Below are positions 1-9,300 of a DNA stretch of 64,000 nt, one piece after another. Origin of the DNA: Aptenodytes patagonicus (Eukaryota; Chordata; Aves; Sphenisciformes; Spheniscidae); assembly GCF_965638725.1 (NCBI RefSeq), contig NC_134950.1, positions 81,518,657-81,582,656 on the forward strand, in the 5' to 3' direction. The notes beneath the pieces are model-generated. The model saw only the letters and a list, made by a program, of their open reading frames with translations, was not told where the DNA came from and made no database searches. The translations under genes were made by a program, and so were the position numbers. Within the stretch, counting starts at the first letter, position 1. Each line of letters opens with the position of its first letter.

Positions 1-1826
1 CCAATGTTTAACCACTCTTTCAGTAAAGAAATTTTTCCTCACGTCCAGTCTAAACCTCCCCTGGCGCAACTTGAGGCCATTTCCTCTCATCCTATCGCTA
101 GTTACTTGGGAGAAGAGACCGACACCCACCTCGCTACAACCTCCTTTCAGGTAGCTGTAGAGAGCGATGAGGTCTCCCCTCAGCCTCCTTTTCTCCAGGC
201 TAAACAACCCCAGTTCCCTCAGCCGCTCCTCAGAAGACTTGTTCTCCAGACCCCTCACCAGCCTCGTTGCCCTTCTCTGGACACGCTCCAGCACCTCGAC
301 ATCCTTCTTGTAGTGAGGGCCCCAAAACTGAACACAGTATTCGAGGTGCGGCCTCACCAGTGCCGAGTACAGGGGCACAATCACTTCCCTGCTCCTGCTG
401 GCCACACTATTTCTGATACAGGCCAGGATGCCATTGGCCTTCTTGGCCGCCTGGGCACACTGCCGGCTCATGTTCAGCCGGCTGTCGACCAGCACCCCCA
501 GGTCCTTTTCCGACAGGCAGCTTTCCAGCCACTCTTCCCCAAGCCTGTAGTGCTGCATGGGGTTGTTGTGGCCGAAGTGCAGGACCCGGCACTTGGCCTT
601 GTTGAATCTCATACAGTTGGCCTGGGCCCATCGATCCAGCCTGTCCAGGTCCCTCTGCAGAGCCTTCCTACCCTCGAGCAGATCAACACTCCCGCCCAAC
701 TTGGTGTCATCTGCAAACTGACTGAGGGTGCACTCGATCCCCTCATCCAGATCATTGATAAAGATATTGAACAAGACCGGCCCCAAAACTGAGCCCTGGG
801 GAACACCGCTCGTGACCGGCCGCCAACTGGATTGAACTCCATTCACCACAACTCTCTGGGTCCGGCCGTCCAGCCAGTTTTTGACCCAGCGCAGAGTCCA
901 CCTGTCTAAGCCGTGAGCCGCCAGCTTCTCTAGGAGAATGCTATGGGAGACGGTGTCAAAGGCCTTACTGAAGTCCAGGTAGACCACATCCACAGCCTTT
1001 CCCTCATCCACTAGGCGGGTCACCTGGTCATAGAAGGAGATCAGGTTGGTCAAGCAGGACCTGCCTCTCATGAACCTGTGCTGGCTGGGCCTGATGCCCT
1101 GGTTGTCCTGCACATGCCTTGTGAGCACCCTCAAGATGAACCGCTCCATAATCTTCCCCGGCACTGAGGTCAGGCTGACAGGCCTGTAGTTCCCCAGATC
1201 CTCCTTCCGGCCCTTCTTGTAGATGGGCATCACCTTGGCAAGCCTCCAGTCGTCCAGGACCTCCCCAGTTAGCCAGGACTGCTGATAAATGATGGAGAGT
1301 GGCTTGGCAAGCTCCTCCGCCAGCTCCCTCAGCACTCTCGGGTGGATCCCATCCGGCCCCATAGACTTGTGAGCGTCCAGGTGGCGTAGCAGGTCGTTGA
1401 CTGCTTCCTCTTGGATTATGGGGGGTTCATCCTGCTCGCCGTCCCCGTCTTCCAGCTCAGGGGGCTGAGTACCCTGAGGATAACTGGTCTGCCTGTTAAA
1501 GACTGAGGCAAAGAAGGCATTGAGTACCTCAGCCTTTTCCTCATCCTCGGTGACAATGTTCCCCCCTGCATCCAATAAAGGATGGAGATTCTCCTTGGCT
1601 CTCTTCTTGTCATTAATATATTTGTAAAAACATTTTTTGTTGTCTCTAATGACAGCGGCCAGATTGCGTTCCAGCTGGGCTTTTGCCTTTCTCATTTCCT
1701 CTCTGCACGACCTAACGAGATCCCTGTACTCTTCTTGAGTCGCCTGCCCCTTCTTCCACAAGCGGTAAACTCTCCTTTTTTTCCTGAGTCCCAGCAAGAG
1801 CTTCCCGTTCAGCCAGGCCGGTAATC
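1..1826 (-). mobile_element. CR1 LINE, 5'-truncated, antisense (3' end left of window)
   Basis: Read on the minus strand, this is the reverse transcriptase half of a CR1 non-LTR retrotransposon. The RT catalytic motif FADD falls at 717-706, inside the typical CR1 context QFADDTKLG. Upstream come [17 protein letters not shown] and [13 protein letters not shown] blocks, and near 1826 a stretch resembling the linker between endonuclease and RT. The window begins near the end of ORF2, so the 3' UTR and the 8-bp terminal repeat lie outside. The right edge at about 1826 is a 5' truncation, as is usual for CR1, and abuts retroviral RNase H sequence. CpG-rich words such as ccggccg are retained, so the copy is younger than the other CR1 fragments here. 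The long plus-strand open frame over 4-792 is a shadow of this element. It lies antisense in an upstream intron of ANKRD33B. Confidence 0.93.
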
Positions 1827-2256
1827 CATACATTCAAACCCATCTTGCCACAATGCGGCAGCCCAGATGGGTTTGTTTCTGTGCTGCCAGTTGCTCTGTT
1901 TCCATGGCTGCAACCACCCCCACAGGGCATTTGCCACCATCCATGAGTCAGTATAGAGATAGAGCACTGGCCACTTTGCTCGGTCAGCAGTATCTAAAGC
2001 CAGAGGCTTTCACCTCTGCAGACTGACTCGATTCACCTTCTCCTTCAGCAGTTTCTACAACCTGTCGCATGGGACTCCACACAGCAGCTTTCCACCTCCG
2101 ATGCTTTCCTACAATATGCCAGGACCCATCAGTGAACAGGGCACATTGCTTCTCATTTTCTGATAGTTTATTATACAGTGGGGCCTCTTCAGCATGCGTC
2201 ACCTCCTCCTCTGGTGATATTCTGAAATCTTTGCCTTCTGGCCAGTCCACGATCAC
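1827..2256 (-). pseudogene. pol: ERV pol: RNase H domain remnant
   Basis: The minus-strand frame 2256-1984 contains the RNase H signature FTDGSW, whose Asp is the first catalytic residue, followed by a tryptophan-rich stretch. Further RNase H-like sequence continues left of 1984 after a stop, up to the CR1 edge at about 1826. The domain would degrade the RNA strand of the RNA:DNA hybrid during reverse transcription. It is in the same frame class as the reverse transcriptase fragment to its right, separated by at least one stop codon. The C-terminal part of the domain is cut off by the CR1. Dead retroviral copy. Confidence 0.82.
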
Positions 2257-2544
2257 TTCCAGGATTCCTGGGCGACTGGGGTTTCCTATTCAAGCCCGTT
2301 GTGTGATCAGTGTGACCCACTTACTCCACGTAGCATCAGTTGCATGATGTGTACAGGGGATCCTCCCTTTGAACATCCAGCCCAGCACCGGCGGTCGGGG
2401 TGCCAGGAGGAGCTGTGCTTCAGTGCTGATCACTTCCAAAGTGGTTCAAACCCCTTCATAGGCTGCCAATATCTCTTTTTCAGTTGGACTATAGCGGGCC
2501 TCGGATCTTCTGTATCCCCGACTCCAAAACCCTAGGGGTCGACC

Positions 2545-3485
2545 TCAAGTCTCCCCTGGTGCTTTCTGCCAGAGGCTCCAGGTAGGGCCATTCTCCCCGG
2601 CTGCGGTGTAGAGCACATTTTTTACATCTTGCCCTGCCCAGACTGGCCCAAGGGCCACTGCATGAACTATCTCCTCTTTAATTTGCTCAAAGGCTTGTCG
2701 TTGCTCAGGGGCCCATTTGAAATCGTTCTTCTTCCGGGTCACTTGATAGAGAGGGTTTACAATCAGACTGTAATTTGGAATGTGCATTCTCCAAAAACCC
2801 ACGACGCCTAAGAAAGCTTGTGTTTCCTTTTTGCTAGTTGGTGGAGACATGGCTGTTATTTTGTTGATCACATCCATTGGGATTTGACAACGTCCATCTT
2901 GCCATTTTGTTCCTAAAAATTGGATCTCCTGTGCAGGTCCCTTGACCTTACTTTGTTTTATGGCAAAACTGGCCTTCAGAAGGATTTGGACTATTTTCTT
3001 CCCTCTTTCAAAAACTTCTCCTGCTGTGTTACCCCACACAATGATGTCATCAATGTATTGCAGGTGTTCCGGAGCTTCACCCTGTTCCAGTGCAGTCTGG
3101 ATCAGTCCATGGCAAATGGTGGGGCTGTGTTTCCACCCCTGGGGCAGTCGGTTCCAGGTGTACTGGACGCCCCTCCAAGTGAAAGCAAACTGTGGCTACA
3201 CTCTGCTGCCAAAGGGATTGAGAAGAACACATTAGCGGTATCAGCTGTGGCATACCACTTGGCTGCCTTTGACTCCAGTTCTTACTGAAGTTCTAGCATG
3301 TCCAGCATGGCAGCACTCAGCGGTGGTGTGACTTCGTTCAGGCCACAATAGTCTATTGTTAGTCTCCACTCTCCATTAGACTTCCGCACTGGCCATATGG
3401 GACTGTTAAAGGGTGAGCGAGTCTTGCTGATCACTCCTTGGCTCTCCAGTCGACGAATCAGCTCATGGATGGGAATCAGGGAGTC
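2545..3485 (-). pseudogene. pol: ERV pol: reverse transcriptase remnant
   Basis: The polymerase catalytic motif YIDD is visible at 3057-3046. It is followed downstream by a long open stretch (3039-2545) with thumb and connection features: QFLGTKW, a TQAFLGVVGFWR block and FKWAPEQRQAF. Sequence from 3485 to 3060 is recognisable as fingers and palm but is broken. An in-frame TGA stands directly after the protease (3488-3486), a TAA lies at 3284-3282, and the YIDD motif is in a different frame from these. The reading frame was therefore lost at several points. Family knowledge: ERVL-type pro and pol form one reading frame, so these are degenerative breaks rather than programmed shifts. No restored frame is given. 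Confidence 0.9.
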
Positions 3486-3968
3486 TCAGCTGGTGCGATA
3501 TTGCTGCCAGTGCATTATTGTGGTAGCGATCAGCACCTGTTGTTCTTCGACCTTCAGCAACCCCACAACAGAAGGGTCCTCCAAGAGACCAGGCAAGGTG
3601 GACAGCTGTTTAATTTCCTTCATCTCCAAGGCAGCTATACCAAAAGCCCACCGGTACCCTTTTGGGTCCTTGAAATACCCTCTCCTGAGGTAGTCTACGC
3701 CAAGGATGCAGGGAGCATTTGGGCCAGTCACAATGGGGTGCTTCTGCCACCCATTCCCAGTTAGGCTCACTTCAGCCTCCAACACAGTTAGCTGTTGGGA
3801 TCCCCCTGTCACCCCAGAAATACAGATGGGTTCTGTCCCTTTATAGCTTGATGGCATTAGGGTACACTGTGCACCGGTGTCCACTAGAGCCTTATACTCC
3901 TGTGGGTCTGATGTGCCAGGCCATCGAATCCACACAGTCCAGGAAACCTGGTTGTCCCTTTCCTCCAC
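3486..3968 (-). pseudogene. pro: ERV aspartic protease, ORF still open
   Basis: A 160-residue open frame on the minus strand. It carries the retroviral aspartic protease active-site motif LVDTGAQ at roughly residues 29-35 and the second conserved block ILGVDYLRRG at roughly residues 88-97. The enzyme acts as a homodimer that cleaves the Gag-Pol polyprotein. The frame ends in a TGA at the junction with reverse transcriptase. Its N-terminal side runs into a nucleocapsid-like remnant. It belongs to the gag-deleted provirus and has no intact partner genes in the window, so a current function is unlikely. It is the longest uninterrupted retroviral frame here apart from the RT segment. Confidence 0.88.
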
Positions 3969-3995
3969 CTGGCTGGAGGCAGGGCCCCTCTACTC

Positions 3996-4050
3996 CTGGT
4001 CATAGTATTCATTACCCACTTCTTGTAAATGCGAATCAAATGTCCCTTTT
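3996..4050 (-). pseudogene. gag: Nucleocapsid (gag end) remnant at the LTR junction
   Basis: On the minus strand the short stretch next to the LTR reads KGHLIRIYKKW in one frame. This resembles the second half of a retroviral CCHC zinc knuckle (the KGH part) at the end of gag. The cysteine expected after GH is not kept and the first half is absent because the LTR begins immediately upstream. This implies a deletion of about all of gag. The assignment is an inference from position and the GH motif, and the fragment is too short to be sure. Confidence 0.45.
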
Positions 4051-4621
4051 GCGGTTTAACCCGGCAGGCAGCTAAACACCACACAGCTGTTCGCTCACTC
4101 CCTGCACCCCCAGTGGGATGGGGGAGACAATCGGGGGGGGAGAAGTAAAATTCATGGGTTGAGACAAAGACAGTTTAATAGGACAGAAAAGGAAGGGAAA
4201 ATAATAATAGTAATAATAATAATGATGATGAAAGAATATACAAAACTAGTGATGCACAATGCAATTGCTCACCACCCGCTGACTGATGCCCAGCCAGTCC
4301 CCGAGCAGCGGTCACCCCCCCACGTGGTCAACTCCCCCCCAGTTTATGTACTGAGCATGACGTCACATGGTATGGAATGTCCCTTTGGCCAGTTTAGGTC
4401 AGCTGTCCTGGCTGTGCCCCCTCCCAGCTTCTTGTGCACCTCCAGCCTTCTCAGTCGGTAGAGCATGGGGAGCTGAAAAGTCCTTGACTAGTGTAAGCAC
4501 TGCTTAGCAACAACTAAAACATCGGTGTGTTACCAACATTATTCTCATCCTAAATCCAAAACCCAGCACTGTACCAGCTACTAGGAAGAAAATTAACTCT
4601 ATCCCAGCCGAAACCAGGACA
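4051..4621 (-). repeat. ERVL-type LTR (5' LTR of the antisense provirus)
   Basis: The element reads TGTCCTGGTTTC... leftward from 4621 and aligns by eye along its length with the solo LTR at 30463-31018. Shared blocks include the stretch ending in ccaggaca, the region with the CRE site and TATA-like box, an AAT-rich microsatellite and a run around cagtttaata. Its inner end at about 4051 has diverged from the terminal tgtcgtgg seen in the solo copy and joins gag/pro sequence directly, so the junction is a deletion breakpoint. A TG/TA-rich tract begins immediately outside its outer end at 4622. Confidence 0.9.
4343..4365 (-). promoter_or_regulatory. LTR core promoter candidate: CRE plus TATA-like box
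   Basis: On the minus strand a perfect palindromic CREB/ATF site TGACGTCA (4358-4365) is followed, 7 bp further on, by TACATAAA (4343-4350), a TATA-like element. The same pair with the same spacing is in the solo LTR. Spacing and order fit a retroviral U3 promoter reading leftwards. Transcriptional activity is not shown by sequence alone. Confidence 0.5.
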
Positions 4622-5266
4622 TATGTGTGTGTATGTGTGTATATATATATCTTTAAACGGAATCCACTGTACAATTTCAATAGAATGGTTTGAAGTTTTA
4701 CAGGTGCTTCACAAGGAAATGGAGATGCTCTTTTTAAAGCAGTGGTGGGTGATGTTTCATACTGAGGACAAGAGTGAATTGAGAATAAAAGAAATCAGAG
4801 TAATAATTTCATCGAAAGATGTAATTGAGAAGTACCCTACGTAGCCTGTGAGCATTCCAAAGAGTTGGCATTGCCTCTGTTTCTTAATGAAGCTGTTTGC
4901 CACCTAAGCCAAAAGGACTATCAAGAATAACAATGAAACAGGACACTGAAATATTAATTAACTAGTTATAGTGACAATAAATCAGGAGCTGCAGCTTTTG
5001 TCTTTTGGTGAGTGGCTCTGTCTCAGTAGTGTCCATGAGGAAAAGAAATAAAGAGAGTGTTCAGGCAAGAGTTGCTTAGAAAAATGATGGAGGACTTAGG
5101 GCGAGCCATTCAGTTTTCATAACTGGGTTCTCCTTCTTGCTATTCATTTGTGGGTATGAACTTGCAGCATGTCTGTGTGAGCATGTTTTAGGCAGGCAGG
5201 GTTACCAGAGAGGTTGAGATGTGTGTCTCTGCCCTTATCTTTTCAATAGTCAGATACTGATGCTGA

Positions 5267-5306
5267 GCTCAAGAAAACTGAGTCATGCTCAAGAAAACTG
5301 AGTCAC
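5267..5306 (+). repeat. 20-bp tandem duplication carrying AP-1 sites
   Basis: A 20-bp unit beginning gctcaagaaaactgag occurs twice head to tail (5267-5286 and 5287-5306), differing only at the last base. Each copy ends in TGAGTCA (5279-5285 and 5299-5305), the AP-1/MAF-type core. A further TGCTGA half-site precedes it at 5261. Confidence 0.85.
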
Positions 5307-5331
5307 GCTGAGTCCCTCAATGAAGAGGGAC

Positions 5332-5345
5332 CGCAGGGGGCACTG
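5332..5345 (+). promoter_or_regulatory. CTCF-like motif
   Basis: The sequence cgcagggggcactg matches the central YAGGGGGCAC core of the vertebrate CTCF consensus. The flanking CCA-type bases on the left match less well. It is a motif call only, in the plus orientation, inside the ANKRD33B intron. Confidence 0.35.
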
Positions 5346-6188
5346 ATTTATCTGCACCTGCCCTCCTCTACGCCCGTCAGCCCTGTGCAGATGAACACCG
5401 GGCTGCCCGAGTAATCCTGAAGACCAGAGATAACAGTTTTAATCGTAGTGGTCAAGTGAGCAGCCAGGATTAAGTACTGTAGTTCCATTTAATTAATGAC
5501 AAGTGTATTTTGATGTATTTTAGGGAAGCTGTCAGTTTGCCACTGTGGAGTGAAATGCTAGCTGGGTACCAAGCTGAATTATAAGGTTTACCTCCTGGCT
5601 TGGCTTCCTCCTGGAAGTTTTACAGCTTCCAGCTGTCATAAAGCACATTAAACAGGAACTCTAAAAGCAATTTTACTTTATTTACGATTACAAAAAAGGT
5701 CTGGTTATAATGGGAAACCTGAAGTATTTAAAGACAGCAACAGGCAGCATGAACATGACTCCTGCCTACCACTTCCCCTTCAGAGAACAAGTAGTTGTTT
5801 CACAGAGAATTAATATTCAGATCAGGTTCAGTTCATCCTACCTGCTGGGTTCATTTTATAGTATAATAAAATCTGATTTATTCTCATTTGGATCTAGATT
5901 ATATAGTCATATAAGCATAAGCCATTTATAAACAGTTACTTTCCAAGTAGCATAATATAATACCTACTCCCTTAGGTATTTCTGAGGAACACCAAATGTT
6001 ACTTGCCAAAGGGCAGAGGTAAAAAGTGTTGTTTTGGATCTGAACATCGTGCCTGGAGCTAATCACTAGTTATGCTGATACCTTTTCAGTTCTTCATTTA
6101 AAAAAAAAAAAAAGCAGACTAGTATGCTTCCTCAGTGAACTTTTCTAAGCCTGGTAAACCTAACTCTCTCTTTATATTTTACTTACAG

Positions 6189-6318
6189 AATGGTCTTATT
6201 GTTGCCTGTTACCAAGGTTATGTGGATATTGTAATAGCCTTAGCACAATGCCCTCACCTTGATGTGAACTGGCAGGACAATGAAGGGAACACGGCTCTAA
6301 TTACAGCTGCACAGGCAG
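6189..6318 (+). CDS. ANKRD33B: ANKRD33B, internal exon (ankyrin repeat)
   Basis: The exon is bounded by a polypyrimidine acceptor ending cttacag and a donor gtaagg. It starts in phase 0 and leaves one base (G) for the next exon. It encodes 43 residues containing [14 protein letters not shown], the two-helix core of an ankyrin repeat, then [21 protein letters not shown], the start of the next repeat, ending at the conserved Gly before His. The order of repeats and the VNWQD...[12 protein letters not shown] block match ANKRD33B, and the paralogue ANKRD33 (PANKY) is a less good fit. Ankyrin repeats mediate protein-protein contacts, and the specific partner of ANKRD33B is not well established. 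The upstream exons (acidic N-terminus and first repeat) are not in the window. The open frame to the left (6135-6188) is intron. Confidence 0.93.
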
Positions 6319-9300
6319 GTAAGGCTCTTTGTTTCACCTCTTACATACAGGGTCCTAGGAGGAATGTGTGTTGTGGCTATTGTTTTTAGGATTTTGTCAA
6401 AGCCCTAAAAGAAATTAGTCTGCATAAAATAATCCTGGCCAAGCCCACTCCCAAATAAGTTTGTCATGATTTTCTTTGAACTAATTAATCTACAGTAATA
6501 TTTATCCAATGGATTAAGACAGAAAAAGCTATACGTTTCTAGTAGATGCCATTAACTGTTTTAACTTAAAAATAAAGAAGATCTTGCCCCAAGTGTGCAG
6601 TACTATACTACTTTGTTCCTTTAAGCTCATTTTCCTATGTTTGCTCTGGCAAGCAACCAGTCAACATTGTGGTCATATAATGTGCTGTATCAGTGCTCGT
6701 AACATCTCTTTTCTCATGCTTGTTGCACCTACCTCAGTGGGTCTGTAGTAATTGCTGACTGTAAGAAAATGTGTCATCGTTAAGAAACATCTTAGCTGCT
6801 AAGACATTCTTCACCCACTCCATAGTTAAAAGCAAAAAACCCCTATTTATATAGTCTCAGCAGGATTCAGTGTTTGCCAATGCTGCTTTTATAACAGACT
6901 GATTATATTGACATCGACCATGTTAATCCTGATGCAGACTGGAGTGAGAGCAGAGTTTATCCCCAGGTTTTCTTTTGTCTCACCCAGCATGGTAATATTC
7001 AGTGAACAAGTGTAACAGATCACATAAATGTAAGAGATGCTCCCAAAAGAGTTACTACTTTCAAGTGTACGGTTAAACAGCAATCGGTCGATCATTTCTG
7101 TTAAAACTGTAACACTGTCCTTTAACCTTTATGGGAAGCTGTAGTTTTCTCTTACAAGTGTTAACAAAATGCTGAAGCATGTGCATCAGGAAAAATTTGA
7201 CTAAGGGGGCCACCCCTTTGTGGTCTAAAAGCTGTTCCAAGGGCTGCCTGGCTCTGCATCCATGGTTTCCTTTGCATCCTCAAGTGTGCTCCTCAAAGGC
7301 AATCACTTTATGAGGAAATGCCTACTTGGTCTTTATCATGTCTTCTTACTGATGAAGAATATGGGAAGTTTGTGGGAGTTCATGGGACGTAGTATTCCCT
7401 CCCAGACCCTGTCTGTTCTTCTCTGGCTGGATGGAGGAAACAAGTTTCCATCAGGCAGCATCAATGGACATCCTGTGTTCACTTCAGTCGTGTCTGAAGA
7501 TTGGAACAGTTAGATTTTTATTTTAATTGAGTAATATTGCCACTAGACATTTCCAGGTAATACCAAACTTTGCTTTGTGTTGTACCAAAAAGTGAACTCT
7601 GCTAAAGAAGCCACTCTGAGATAGGTCTTGAATAGTGGAAGAAAGAATTGGGACCAGAGTTGTCACTTTCAAAGTCACGAGTATAGCAGCTTTCCAAAGA
7701 AAGTGGAGAAGTCTCCAAAATTCTAACCTACTTTATTTATCTGCCCTAATACAAATTTGGACTACAAAAGGTTTAACTTTAACACTGACTCCTTCCCGAC
7801 CTTTATAACTCATGATAATGAGCTCAGAATTAATCCAGAGGGCTGACATTGACTTGACACTCTCTGCCAGTACTTGCTATTGATCCCCAAAGCAACTGGA
7901 AACAACTGTAGTCAGCAGAAGCTTATACAAACTCATAACAACTTGGATGTTTTCCCCTGCCTATGATAATCCTGAGCTACAGTGTTGACACCAGTTATTT
8001 AATTCTTTATCACAAGATACTGCTGTAGTGTTAATAGAGATTACCGTGAGGTTAACACTGCAACCAGAGGAGCCACAGTGCAATAGATGCTGCTTAATTA
8101 TCGCTGAATGTTAAGTAGTAAGACTGAGCAGTATTATAAAGAACTGAAAGCAAAGCTTATGTGAGCTTTCCTTTAGTGGAGGATTTATTTGTTTTTTTTT
8201 TACCCTTAGGCCATGGAAATAATAATATTTTTTGCAAAATAAATTATTCTGAGAGATCGCTGTTATGTATATCAAAAGTATTGTTTACCTAATAGCAAAT
8301 CCACATGATTTCAATTGATTGTAAGGTGATATCAGAAGGTTTCAGAAAGCCCTGCCATTTCTGTTATGACCCACTGACCAGGCGAGCCATCATGTATGGC
8401 CAGACCCTGAAGAGGAGCTGGATGGGAAAGAGGCTGCAGTCCTGAGGGATCATTCCACGTGTTTCAGAAGCTGCATCTGTAACGCTCGGTACAGGTACTA
8501 AGGAAGATGATAGGGAGGCCTCTTTACTTTTGCTAGAGGAGTTTAAAATCCACACTTGCTTATGCCATTTCATGACTGCCCAGATATGATGCTCAAATCT
8601 GAGCGTCAGCTTGATTTAAATAGAATTATTTTAAAGACCAGCTAGAGTCTCAGAACAGAAGTGAATTCAGTTCCTCATATCCATTTGCTTTTGATAATTT
8701 AAGATCCTCATCTTAAAGTATCTAAAGCTGAAGTTTTTCTGCATGGGCTGACCTGAGAAAGATAGGCTGGAGGGGTCAGTGAAAACCAGTACTTTATTAA
8801 TAAGCTTATTGATATAGAAAATAACTGCAAAGTGCTCCGCTTAGTGTGTAAATTTCAGGTTTGAAAATTGGTCTGTTCACTTGCTCTCTCAATATTTCTT
8901 ACAGATGTGGGATCCCTTCTCAAAGAGATCTTGCCTTTCAAAACTGTAAATTTGTTGCAGCCTGCAGCAGGTGGTGCCCAGAAATGGGTGGCGATGCTGT
9001 TAAAACAGAAGCAAAATCATTAAACATCAGTACAAGGACAATGCAGAAAAAATGGGAGATAGATTGATGCAAACAAGAGATTGAAATAACAAGTGGAAAG
9101 AAAGGAAGGAAGGAGAGGAGTTTCAAAAAAAGGGAAAAGGGAGGAAAATTACATTAAATTTTTTTTCTCAGTTCTGCTGCTGCTGAGGACATAGCTACGT
9201 CAGTGGCAGCATATGGTAATTGGCATACACTGGTGTTTAGAAAGGGTCATAGTTGCTCACAAAGTATAGATGTTTTATGTTACAGGGACCAGTTTGGGGC

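Larger units (their letters stand above)
1827..4621 (-). mobile_element. ERVL-like endogenous retrovirus, partial, antisense
   Basis: A minus-strand provirus. From right to left it holds one LTR (4051-4621), a short nucleocapsid-like remnant (about 4000-4048), protease, reverse transcriptase and part of RNase H. Gag proper, the primer-binding site and leader are missing between LTR and nucleocapsid remnant. The left part (rest of RNase H, integrase, 3' LTR) is replaced within the window by the CR1 at 1-1826 and may continue beyond it. Stops and at least one frame change break the pol region, so it is not functional. The ERVL assignment rests on recognising the LTR, on its similarity to the solo LTR at 30463-31018 with its 5-bp target duplication, and on pro-pol layout. 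It lies antisense in an ANKRD33B intron. Confidence 0.9.
4622..6188 (+). other. ANKRD33B: ANKRD33B intron sequence left of exon 6189-6318
   Basis: No coding exon is visible. The segment starts with a TG/TA-rich tract (4622-4650). It has a 20-bp tandem duplication with AP-1 sites (5267-5306), a CTCF-like core (5332-5345) and two CRX/OTX-like TAATCC motifs (5412-5417; reverse at 5467-5472). It ends in a pyrimidine-rich stretch leading to the acceptor AG at 6187-6188. A 13-base A run lies near 6101-6113. Confidence 0.6.

Noticed and set aside
4..792. 262-residue plus-strand open frame, the longest by position at the left edge
   Set aside because: It is the antisense of the CR1 reverse transcriptase. 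The minus strand carries FADD and other CR1 blocks, and the plus frame has no family motif.
2069..4075. Plus-strand frames across the provirus (for example 3719-4075 and 2920-3288)
   Set aside because: All are reverse shadows of protease and pol on the minus strand.
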